This document shows positions 22,381-29,253 of a DNA stretch of 32,744 nt, piece after piece. The DNA lies in assembly GCA_947177135.1 (NCBI GenBank), contig CAMWTI010000013.1, forward strand, positions 1 through 32,744, given 5' to 3'. The DNA comes from an uncultured Porphyromonadaceae bacterium. GTDB lineage: Bacteria; Bacteroidota; Bacteroidia; Bacteroidales; Muribaculaceae. Position 1 is the first letter of the stretch, and every line of letters starts with the position of its first letter. The translations under genes and the position numbers were made by a program. Below the pieces are notes generated by a model. It saw only the letters and a list, made by a program, of their open reading frames with translations, did not search any database and had not been told where the DNA came from.

Positions 22381-22890
22381 TTAACGTTTGAGCATCAGGT
22401 TTATAGCGCACCATCCTCCGAATACCTGTAGCGCCATGCCAGGAAGACCGATGCGGAGGTCCTGCAATGCCAGACGGAGGTCGTTAGTTAGAATCCATTC
22501 GCCGATGGTGCCGGCTGTCTGATATCCGGCCACGACGGCGATCAGCAGTTTGAGCGAGGCTTTTTCATATTTTGAGGCTGCGATTCCCGCAAGCATGGCC
22601 AGAAGGATTGATTTCAGGAGAATTGCCGGGAGCACGGCTGGAGCCGGCATACCGAACAGCCAGGAATTGACGAGCGGGGAGGCGATGGCTGTGATCAGCC
22701 CCATGCGCCAGCCATATTTGTATGCGCCTATAAGGGTGAAAAAGTATATTGGTAGCCAGGTGACGCCGCCTTGCGGGATCAGATGGAAAAGCTGGGGGAG
22801 AATGATGTTTCCTGCAATGAACAGCGTGGCGGTTATATATGTTCTGATGTCGTTGTATTTTAAGGAGTAGAGCTGAGAAGTTGTCTGCAT
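22381..22890 (-). CDS. ECF-transporter S-component-like membrane protein
   Basis: This 169-residue, highly hydrophobic protein has five or six predicted spans. The N-terminal region ([20 protein letters not shown], then [20 protein letters not shown]) and a mid-protein [16 protein letters not shown] stretch resemble substrate-binding S components of energy-coupling-factor vitamin transporters. No ATPase or T subunit is encoded in this window, so it would need shared modules from elsewhere or work alone. The substrate is unknown. It sits 13 bases after the DUF1893 gene and 22 bases before tatA in the same unit. The family call is moderate. Confidence 0.65.
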   Translation of the reverse strand: MQTTSQLYSLKYNDIRTYITATLFIAGNIILPQLFHLIPQGGVTWLPIYFFTLIGAYKYGWRMGLITAIASPLVNSWLFGMPAPAVLPAILLKSILLAMLAGIAASKYEKASLKLLIAVVAGYQTAGTIGEWILTNDLRLALQDLRIGLPGMALQVFGGWCAINLMLKR

Positions 22891-22903
22891 TGTCGTTGTT
22901 TCG

Positions 22904-23323
22904 TTATTGTTTTACTGATGAGAGAAAGCTGGTTATAAGCGGCAAGCATTCGTCAGGGGTAGCGCATGCGCGGCATAGTTGTTCGACGGGGCAGATGCCG
23001 TCGCCGCTGCGGTTGATTATGTCGGGCACTTCCGAGCCGAAAGACACCGGAATTCCTTCTGATTTCAGCAGAGTGAGGGCATGTGAGCTTATGACGTGGC
23101 CGAACACTTCCGACACTTTGCCGAGTGCCATTATGGCGGCGGCACCTTTTCCGATGACTTTGTCGGCCACCGATGAGCCATGAAGCAGTCCGGGATTGTC
23201 GGATAGCAGAGAGTGAAGATCGGATATGCCTCTGCCGTCGAACGTGTATGTCGTTCCGCCGTTTTCAACCACCAGTGAGTGGCCTCCGTCAAGCAGCAGT
23301 CCGATCAGTTTCGAATCAATCAT
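22904..23323 (-). CDS. DUF1893 protein (deaminase-like fold)
   Basis: This 139-residue soluble protein has the DUF1893 pattern: MIDSKLIGLLLDGGHSLVVE at the start, then DKVIGKGAAAIMALGKVSEV and SEGIPVSFGSEVPDIINR. A DUF1893 member from Thermotoga (TM1506) is reported to have a cytidine-deaminase-like fold, but no zinc-binding HxE/PCxxC deaminase motif is visible here. The C-terminus carries four cysteines (GICPVEQLCRACATPDEC), which could bind metal or do redox chemistry. Its start overlaps the stop of the aldo/keto reductase gene by 4 bases (ATGA), showing translational coupling and suggesting a shared job. Function is unknown. Confidence 0.85.
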   Translation of the reverse strand: MIDSKLIGLLLDGGHSLVVENGGTTYTFDGRGISDLHSLLSDNPGLLHGSSVADKVIGKGAAAIMALGKVSEVFGHVISSHALTLLKSEGIPVSFGSEVPDIINRSGDGICPVEQLCRACATPDECLPLITSFLSSVKQ

Positions 23324-24717
23324 AGAGTGTTCTGTTTCAGCTGTTCAACGAAATTATCGATGCGTTGCATCTGGGTCGGAATGTCGATGCTCTGCGGGCA
23401 GTGTGACAGGCATTGGCCGCATCCGATGCAGTGGCTGGCCTGGCGCAGGCGCGGCACGCTGCGGTCATACCCGATCAGGAATGCCCTGCGGGCTTTTCTA
23501 TATTCCGGGCTTTGTGATGATGCCGGCACGTTGCCTTCGTTGATGCATTTGTTGTAGTGAGAGAAGATTCCCGGTATGTTTATGCCATAGGGGCACGGCA
23601 TGCAGTATTGGCATGATGTACACGGCACTGATTGATAACGGATCATGATCTGGGCGGTGTCTTCCAGCAGTTTCATCTCCTCGTCGTCGCACGGTTCGAG
23701 CGGAGAGTATGTGCTGATGTTGTCCTGCAGGTGTTCCATGTATGTCATACCGCTCAGCACGGTGAGCACGTTGGGGAACGATCCGGCGAATCTGAACGCC
23801 CATGAGGCGATGCTGTCGTCGGGGCGTCTTTGTTTCAGCCGGCCGTTCAGGTGTTCGGTGAGCGATGTCAGCCTTCCGCCTAAGAGTGGTTCCATCACGA
23901 TGGCCGGAATTCCGAGCTTGTCCAGTTCGCCATACAGGTATTCGGCATTGAAGTTCATTCCGGATGCGTGGCGGAAGTCGACATAGTTGAGCTGGATCTG
24001 GACGAAGTCCCATTTGAATTCATCGTGTCGCGACAGCAGATAGTCGAATACTTTGACGTCGCCGTGATATGAGAATCCAAGGTTGCGTATGCGTCCGGCC
24101 TTGCGTTCTTCGAGCAGAAAGTCAAGCAGGCCGTTATCGAAGAATCGCTCCATCAGCAGCGGCATTCCGCTTCCGCCTCCGACGATGTGCAGCAGGTAGT
24201 AGTCAAAATAGTCCGTCTGCAGGTCTTCAAATGATTTTCTGTACATTTTCACCGAAGCGTCATACAGTTCCTGTGGCGACAGTCCGTTGCCGGCCAGTCT
24301 GTGGTTTGACATTTTGGTGGCCAGATAATAGGATTCGCGCGGATGGCGGGCGAGGGCTGTTCCGGTGGCTTTTTCGGACAGTCCGCGGCAATATGGCGGC
24401 GCAGTGTCGAAATAGTTCACTCCATTGGCCAGGGCATGGTCCACCAGGTCGTTGACGGCGTCCTGGTCAATGATCTCTTCGGAGTTTCCGTCGGCGGTTT
24501 TTTCGGTCTTTGTCGGCCATCGCATACATCCGTAGCCCAACAGTGAGACTTTGTCGCCGGTGGTCGGGTTTGTCCGATATGTCATTTCTCCGTTTTTCTG
24601 TTCGGGAGATGTCTTGCGGGCGTTGTTCACGTCGCATCCGGCCAGAGCGAGTCCGGTGACCGAGGCGCCGATGCCGAGTCGCTTCAGGAAGTCTCGGCGG
24701 TTGATGTTTTGGTTCAT
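23320..24717 (-). CDS. Tat-exported lipoprotein: aldo/keto reductase with two Fe-S motifs
   Basis: Predicted NAD(P)H-type aldo/keto reductase fold with a C-terminal ferredoxin region, exported folded through Tat and lipid-anchored. The ATG at 24717 was chosen over a longer open frame because it starts a Tat signal (NRRDFLKRLG, R7-R8) ending in a lipobox LAGC with C28. The longer frame overlaps the upstream gene and reads like noise. The AKR tetrad is visible: D104 (NYFDTAP), Y109, K135 (LATKM) and H177 (LLHIV). Fe-S motifs are C366/C369/C372/C375 (CTSCQYCMPCP) and C430/C433/C436/C440 (CIGCGQCLSHCP). Similar Fe-S AKRs without Tat signals are common in anaerobes. Export and lipidation make NAD(P)H use unlikely, so electrons probably come through the clusters (inference). 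Confidence 0.88.
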   Translation of the reverse strand: MNQNINRRDFLKRLGIGASVTGLALAGCDVNNARKTSPEQKNGEMTYRTNPTTGDKVSLLGYGCMRWPTKTEKTADGNSEEIIDQDAVNDLVDHALANGVNYFDTAPPYCRGLSEKATGTALARHPRESYYLATKMSNHRLAGNGLSPQELYDASVKMYRKSFEDLQTDYFDYYLLHIVGGGSGMPLLMERFFDNGLLDFLLEERKAGRIRNLGFSYHGDVKVFDYLLSRHDEFKWDFVQIQLNYVDFRHASGMNFNAEYLYGELDKLGIPAIVMEPLLGGRLTSLTEHLNGRLKQRRPDDSIASWAFRFAGSFPNVLTVLSGMTYMEHLQDNISTYSPLEPCDDEEMKLLEDTAQIMIRYQSVPCTSCQYCMPCPYGINIPGIFSHYNKCINEGNVPASSQSPEYRKARRAFLIGYDRSVPRLRQASHCIGCGQCLSHCPQSIDIPTQMQRIDNFVEQLKQNTL

Positions 24718-24737
24718 GTCAGAGGGTGGGGGCTTGG

Positions 24738-26219
24738 TCAAATGTTTCGGTGGAGTGCATGGCCTTCGACATAGATGGCGCTGAACGGGCGTGACGGGCA
24801 GAGGTTTTCGCAGGCTCCGCATCCGATGCACCGTTCGGTGTCGACCACCGGAATTTTTGGCGAATTTTCGTTGTCGGCATCCGACGGCACCATTGTGATC
24901 GCTCCCGCAGGGCAGTGGCGGGCGCAGTTTCCGCACTCAACTCCGTCGGTGAGCGGCACGCAGTTTTCTTTTATCCAGACGGCATGGCCTATCTGGATTG
25001 CTGATTTTTCAGCTGCGGTAACGGGCGATATGGCGCCTGAGGGACACACCTCGGAGCATCGGGTACATTCCGGTCGGCAATAGCCGCGTTCGTATGACGA
25101 TTCTGGTTGCATGAGAGAGTCCAGGCCGGACGATGGTCTGAGCACTCCGTTCGGGCAGACCGAGACGCAGAGCTGGCAGGCGGTGCAGTGTGAAGTCAGG
25201 TGTCTGATGCTTTTCGCTCCCGGAGGCACGATTCTGGTTTTTCGTGTCGGAATCTTTTTGTCAGAGATGGCGGCAAGTCCGCCGTCGATGATTTTTTCCT
25301 GTGCTTTCGTGGCAGCGGTTGCCGCCACAGTTGCCGATACGGCCAAGAAACGGCGTCGAGAACTGTCGGCAGGTTTGTTATCGTCAGCAGCAGTCGCAAA
25401 GTTGTGTCGGCGAGTATATGATATGGCGCCCTGATGACATTTGCCAATGCAGTCGAAGCAGGTTACGCATCGTGTGTAGTCGATGGAGTGTGTCTTGCTG
25501 TCGATGCAGGATGCCTTGCAGTTTCTGGCGCAGAGTCCGCAGCTGTTGCATCTGGAGGTGTCGATTACCGGTTTCAGCAGTGAGAAGCGCGCCAGCGCGC
25601 CAAGCACTGTCCCGACCGGACAGATGGTGTTGCAGTAGGTCCTGCCGTTGCGCCATGCCAGCATTCCGATGGCGACGAGGGTCACAATAGCCACAGCAAG
25701 CGTGATTGTGCTTCTGAGCCATACGTCGACGCTGTAGAAAGCATAGCTGTCATGTGTTTCGGACCATTTGGCCAGCAGGTTGTTGCCCCATTGCCATATC
25801 GGCGCCAGAAGGCTCTGGGCTATGCGTCCGTAGGCGCTGTATGGAGCCAGCAGTGCAACCAGCGAGGCTATGCCGGCGATGATCGCCGCGATCATCAGGG
25901 CCAGCATTGTGTAGCGTAGCGGATTTTTTGCGCGGGAATATGAGTAGCGGTTTTTTTTGCTTTTGCGGCCCAGCCATCCGAAGCAGTCCTGCATTATGCC
26001 GAGCGGGCATATCACCGAGCAGTATATGCGGCCGAAAATCAGGGTCAGTGCGACAAGGGCAGCGATGACACCGACATTGAGGGCCAGAAGAGCCGGCAGG
26101 AACTGGATCTCTGCCAGCCATCCAAGCCAGGTGTGAATTGTTCCCGAAAAGTCGAGAAACAGCAATGTCACGAGAGTCAGCGTGATCAGTGCGACGATGG
26201 TTCTTGTTTTACGCAGCAT
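24738..26219 (-). CDS. NapH-like membrane ferredoxin fused to a NapG-like ferredoxin region, internal twin-arginine motif
   Basis: Predicted inner-membrane Fe-S electron carrier of 493 residues. Four spans (about 8-24, 40-63, 105-126 and 170-188) bracket two CxxxCP motifs (C67/C71 and C196/C200), as in NapH/NosR/CcoG-type quinol oxidising proteins. Two cysteine clusters follow (C224/227/230/234 and C251/254/257/261), expected in the cytoplasm. Then comes SRRRFL (287-292) with a short Ala-rich hydrophobic stretch to about 305, a Tat-like signal in mid-protein. The remaining part carries four more clusters typical of NapG/MauM-like ferredoxins (around C345-355, C381-392, C420-436 and C464-474). 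The role is probably to pass quinol electrons to a periplasmic partner, perhaps the Tat lipoprotein encoded 20 bases downstream. Confidence 0.85.
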   Translation of the reverse strand: MLRKTRTIVALITLTLVTLLFLDFSGTIHTWLGWLAEIQFLPALLALNVGVIAALVALTLIFGRIYCSVICPLGIMQDCFGWLGRKSKKNRYSYSRAKNPLRYTMLALMIAAIIAGIASLVALLAPYSAYGRIAQSLLAPIWQWGNNLLAKWSETHDSYAFYSVDVWLRSTITLAVAIVTLVAIGMLAWRNGRTYCNTICPVGTVLGALARFSLLKPVIDTSRCNSCGLCARNCKASCIDSKTHSIDYTRCVTCFDCIGKCHQGAISYTRRHNFATAADDNKPADSSRRRFLAVSATVAATAATKAQEKIIDGGLAAISDKKIPTRKTRIVPPGAKSIRHLTSHCTACQLCVSVCPNGVLRPSSGLDSLMQPESSYERGYCRPECTRCSEVCPSGAISPVTAAEKSAIQIGHAVWIKENCVPLTDGVECGNCARHCPAGAITMVPSDADNENSPKIPVVDTERCIGCGACENLCPSRPFSAIYVEGHALHRNI

Positions 26220-26257
26220 GAGAGCAACAGAGGTTATCAGTCGTATTTAGCAGGTTA

Positions 26258-26265
26258 CAAATTTA
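26258..26265 (-). promoter_or_regulatory. Candidate -7 element for the redox/Tat unit
   Basis: TAAATTTG on the minus strand fits TAnnTTTG and would give a leader of about 32 bases before the ATG at 26219. The -33 position lacks a clear TTG. It is the same octamer as in the GH95 promoter. It probably drives the six genes down to tatC, which are separated by at most 22 bases. Confidence 0.5.
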
Positions 26266-26301
26266 GTCAATTTTTCTGATATTACACATTTGTGGTATGT
26301 A

Positions 26302-26345
26302 TAAAAAAACAAGAGCATGGCGGAGAATAATCCGTCAGCTCTTGT
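26302..26345 (-). terminator. Intrinsic terminator after the porin gene
   Basis: On the minus strand, an imperfect stem of about 15 bp (26309-26324 with 26331-26345, one bulge, loop GAATAA on the plus strand) is followed by seven T residues (plus-strand A-run 26303-26309). It lies 20 bases beyond the porin stop codon and ends the transporter-porin transcript. Confidence 0.8.
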
Positions 26346-26364
26346 TGTAGTCGCCGATCCTGCT

Positions 26365-27360
26365 TCAGAAGCGGATCACCATTTCTGCCACCAGGCGGTC
26401 GGAGTCGCCGACGGCGGGAGTGTGGTCCGAGTGGTAGAGATATTTCTCATAGTTAAGCCTGATGTCGACGTGCATCATTTTGAAGGCATATGTCAGGGTG
26501 GAGCCGACTGTGATGCGGTTGCGGGCAGCCTGTTCGGTCGGCTGTTCGGTCAGTTCATAGTGGCGGGTCATGCCGTCCCAGCGTCCTTGCACCGACCATC
26601 GGTTGAATCCACCCCAGCTGACGTTTTTGTGCCAGTCGGCAAATGCCATCCAGGAGTGGGCCGGGTCGTATCGGTCGTTGCAGTAGTGCTTATACATGTA
26701 TTCTCCGGCAACCAGCCAGTTGCTGTTTTGCCATAGCAGGGCGCCGTCGATCAGGTTTGCGCGCTGTGCATATGGCTTTATGGAGGCATATGAAGCCGAG
26801 ATGGTGAATCCGGCCCCGAGCGCCCATGAAGCCTTGCCGGCCACGGCCACGGTGTTTGACCATCCGCTCTGGCGTGTGATCGTGGCGGGATTGAATGCGC
26901 CGAATTCGAGCGTGAGCGGGGTTTTGGGCAGTGTGTAGGCCAGTCGTGCGCCGACGGCGCGGTAGTTCATTACCTGCTTGCCCATGAACGAGCGGTTGGC
27001 GAAGATGTAGTTCTGAGGTGCGCGGAATGTTTCGACGCCGAAGGGCATGCGGAATTGTCCGGCGCGGAAGTTCAGTCCTTTGCAGATGTCGAGTTGACCA
27101 TATGCGTCGAGAATCTTCATTGTGCCGCAGTCGCTCAGGTCAGTCTGCACGAAGTAGTGTGCCCAGGAGGCGGCGTTGCCCTCCATTGTGAGGCGCGCGT
27201 TGCGCACCTGGAATCGCTGGTCGCCTTCGCGGGTGTCCATTTCCCAGCGGGCGCGCACCGCGCCGTGAAATTTAGGCTTGTAGTCGACCGTCGCCTCTTC
27301 GGCAGCCATGGCGCTGACCGGCAGGCATGCCGCCATCAGTGCGATTATAGTATGTTTCAT
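26365..27360 (-). CDS. OprO/OprP-like outer-membrane porin
   Basis: Predicted outer-membrane beta-barrel of 331 residues, short for the phosphate-selective porin O/P family. A signal peptide ends at about residue 19 (MAACLPVSAMA). Alternating beta-strand patterns fill the rest, with typical family phrases early (VRNARLTMEGNAASWAHYFV, LDAYGQLDICKGLNFRAGQF, RMPFGVETF). It ends in VIRF with the terminal phenylalanine used for barrel assembly. The name implies phosphate, but in Bacteroidetes such porins have various or unknown substrates. It lies 13 bases downstream of the DASS transporter gene, so a shared substrate (dicarboxylate or other anion) is a reasonable inference. Confidence 0.85.
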   Translation of the reverse strand: MKHTIIALMAACLPVSAMAAEEATVDYKPKFHGAVRARWEMDTREGDQRFQVRNARLTMEGNAASWAHYFVQTDLSDCGTMKILDAYGQLDICKGLNFRAGQFRMPFGVETFRAPQNYIFANRSFMGKQVMNYRAVGARLAYTLPKTPLTLEFGAFNPATITRQSGWSNTVAVAGKASWALGAGFTISASYASIKPYAQRANLIDGALLWQNSNWLVAGEYMYKHYCNDRYDPAHSWMAFADWHKNVSWGGFNRWSVQGRWDGMTRHYELTEQPTEQAARNRITVGSTLTYAFKMMHVDIRLNYEKYLYHSDHTPAVGDSDRLVAEMVIRF

Positions 27361-27373
27361 GTTTGTGAAAATT

Positions 27374-28888
27374 TTAGAGTATGCCGTTCGAACCGCAGAA
27401 AATCAATACAAGATAGCCGAGTACAAGGCCCACTATACCCATGATCACGCCGGTGCGCACCATATCTTTCTGTTTGATAAAGCCGGTTGCGTCGGCCAGG
27501 GCGTTGGGCGGGGTGGATATCGGCAGGATCATGGCCAGCGACGAGCTTACGGCCACACCGATGAGCAGAGTGGAGATTCCGCCGAGTCCGGCAAGCTGGC
27601 TTTCCATTGACGATCCGGCGATGGCGAGAATCGGCACGAACAGGGCGGCAGTGGCTGTGTGTGAGATAAAGTTGGCCATCAGCCAGCAGATCAGGCCCGA
27701 GCCGATGATGACCATGAGCGGTGACCATGATGCGAATGGGATGGATTCGATCATGTGGCTTGCCAGGTGGCTCTGGTTCAGCGCCACTCCGAGTGCGAAA
27801 GCTCCGGCGATCATCCAGAGGATGCTCCAGGAGATCTCTTCGAGATCGCGTTTGGTGATGACTCCGGCAATGCAGAGCACACCGACAGGCAGCATCGCCA
27901 CCACGTTGGCGTTGACTCCGGTCACGGTGTCGGTCATCCACAGCAGGATCGTGACGGCAAATGTGATGTAGACCACGATGTTGCGCCAGTCGCTCTTGTG
28001 GTGATCCTCAATTACGAGGTTGATGGTTTTCTGCTTGAACGGGAAGAGGGTGCGCAGCACCACCCAGGCGATGAGCAACAGCAGGATTGTCAGCGGCACC
28101 ATCACGAGCATCCACTGTCCGAAGCCGATGCCGAGGTTCATGCCGTCAGGGTCGTTGAGATATTTCAGTGCGATTGCGTTGGGGGGAGTGCCGATAGGGG
28201 TGCCCATTCCGCCGATGTTGGCGCCGATGGGAATGGCAAGTGCCAGGCCTATCTTGCCTTTGCCGTCGGCCGGCAGCGCTTTCAGCACTGGGGCCAGAAA
28301 TGTGAGCATCATGGCGGCGGTGGCGGTGTTGGATATAAACATGGAGAAGAGGGCTGTGACCAGGATGAAGCCCAGAAGCACGTTTTCGCTCTTTGTGCCG
28401 AAGGGTTTGAGCATGGTTTTGGCCAGTTTGACGTCCAGTCCGCTTTTGGTGGCGGCGATGGCTATGATGAATCCGCCGATGAAGAGCATGATGGTCGGGT
28501 CGGCGAAGCAATGGAGAATGGCTTTATAGTCTATGAGATTGTCAAATTTTGCTCCGGAGGCATCAGTCTGCATGAACCACAGTGCGCTCGACGAGCAACA
28601 GAAAAGGAGCAAAACAACGACGACGAGCGAGGTTGTCCAGGCCGGGACGGCGTCAAACAGCCACATCAGGGCTGCAAATCCGAACACTGCGATCACTCGT
28701 TGTTCGATTGCATTGACTCCGTTGAGTCCGTAGGTTTCGGCCGGCAGGAACCAGAGCAGAAGTGTCACCGCCACAGCGATGATCACTTTGATGGATTTGG
28801 CGCCGATTGGGTTCCGGGTCTTTCGGTGGTTGTGCTTCCAATGATGATATGCTTCAAGCATCGGATAACCGTGAAAGTTCTTGAACAT
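27374..28888 (-). CDS. DASS/SLC13-family anion:sodium symporter
   Basis: Predicted inner-membrane transporter of 504 residues with about 11-12 spans, of the divalent-anion:sodium symporter family (dicarboxylates, citrate or sulfate). The first sodium/substrate motif is SNT at 186-188 (FISNTATAAMM) with GTPIGTPPNAIA downstream. The pseudo-symmetric second half has SHT at 409-411 (FISHTATAALF) and LPISTPPNALA. Most characterised members (for example VcINDY) carry SNT in both halves, so H410 is unusual. The N-terminus has an extra His/Lys-rich cytoplasmic stretch (HHWKHNHRKTRN). It heads a two-gene unit with the porin. Confidence 0.92.
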   Translation of the reverse strand: MFKNFHGYPMLEAYHHWKHNHRKTRNPIGAKSIKVIIAVAVTLLLWFLPAETYGLNGVNAIEQRVIAVFGFAALMWLFDAVPAWTTSLVVVVLLLFCCSSSALWFMQTDASGAKFDNLIDYKAILHCFADPTIMLFIGGFIIAIAATKSGLDVKLAKTMLKPFGTKSENVLLGFILVTALFSMFISNTATAAMMLTFLAPVLKALPADGKGKIGLALAIPIGANIGGMGTPIGTPPNAIALKYLNDPDGMNLGIGFGQWMLVMVPLTILLLLIAWVVLRTLFPFKQKTINLVIEDHHKSDWRNIVVYITFAVTILLWMTDTVTGVNANVVAMLPVGVLCIAGVITKRDLEEISWSILWMIAGAFALGVALNQSHLASHMIESIPFASWSPLMVIIGSGLICWLMANFISHTATAALFVPILAIAGSSMESQLAGLGGISTLLIGVAVSSSLAMILPISTPPNALADATGFIKQKDMVRTGVIMGIVGLVLGYLVLIFCGSNGIL

Positions 28889-28949
28889 AGGTTTTTAGGG
28901 TTAGTTGAAACGAAATGTGAAATGTATTAAAGTTAGCTTAAAAGTGATG

Positions 28950-28979
28950 CAAAGTTACGTACTTTTGCCGAAATGGCAA
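28950..28979 (-). promoter_or_regulatory. Promoter of the DASS-porin unit
   Basis: On the minus strand, TTG (28979-28977) and TAACTTTG (28957-28950) are 19 bases apart. The expected start is near 28943, giving a leader of about 55 bases before the ATG at 28888. The -33 region reads TTGCCATTTCG, identical over 11 bases to that of the AsmA-like gene's promoter. Confidence 0.75.
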
Positions 28980-28989
28980 TCTGCGGGTG

Positions 28990-29044
28990 CCATTTTCCGA
29001 CCATTTTCCGACCATTTTCCGACCATTTTCCGACCATTTTCCGA
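28990..29044. repeat. Five perfect tandem copies of an 11-bp repeat
   Basis: CCATTTTCCGA is repeated five times without a mismatch. The array begins 10 bases upstream of the -33 element of the DASS-porin promoter. A period of 11 bases is close to one DNA turn, so each copy would face the same side of the helix, as expected for an array of binding sites. It could equally be a variable-number repeat. Confidence 0.97.
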
Positions 29045-29253
29045 ATATTAGGGGTGAGCATATCACGCCTGTTGATACATATAACAAACTGTTGCACGAC
29101 AGCCATAATCCGGAACGGGCTTTCATCGTGTGAAAGTCATAAAAATGTGGTGACCTCAGCCAAATTTCTGCTGGGTCACCACATCTGTAAACGTGAAGTT
29201 TGTGACAAAATACTGAAAGTTATTGAGGTATTTGGTCTTGCAACATTTTAATC
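29045..29253. other. Intergenic region between the AT-rich unit and the DASS promoter
   Basis: These 209 bases contain a terminator-like hairpin (29141-29184) and a small 6-bp hairpin at 29120-29136. No gene is supported. The region separates the GC-rich transporter unit from the AT-rich genes to the right. Confidence 0.6.
29141..29184 (-). terminator. Intrinsic terminator of the AT-rich three-gene unit
   Basis: A stem of 15 bp with one bulge pairs 29145-29160 with 29170-29184, around a 9-base loop. On the minus strand it is followed by five T residues (plus-strand A-run 29141-29145). It lies about 70 bases beyond the stop of the lipoprotein gene. Confidence 0.75.

Noticed and set aside
24718..24936. 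N-terminal extension of the aldo/keto reductase to 24936
   Set aside because: It overlaps the upstream ferredoxin gene and precedes a perfect Tat-lipoprotein signal starting at 24717.
27755..28930. A 391-codon open frame on the plus strand opposite the DASS gene
   Set aside because: It mirrors a GC-rich membrane-protein gene, its translation is a low-complexity His/Gly/Glu mix, and the minus-strand gene has intact family motifs, a promoter and tight operon spacing.
28990..29044. CRISPR array
   Set aside because: The five 11-bp units are directly adjacent with no spacers, and there are no cas genes.
28938..29126. A 62-codon minus-strand frame through the 11-bp repeat array
   Set aside because: It exists only because an 11-bp repeat cycles through frames; it has no start signals, and the DASS promoter lies inside it.
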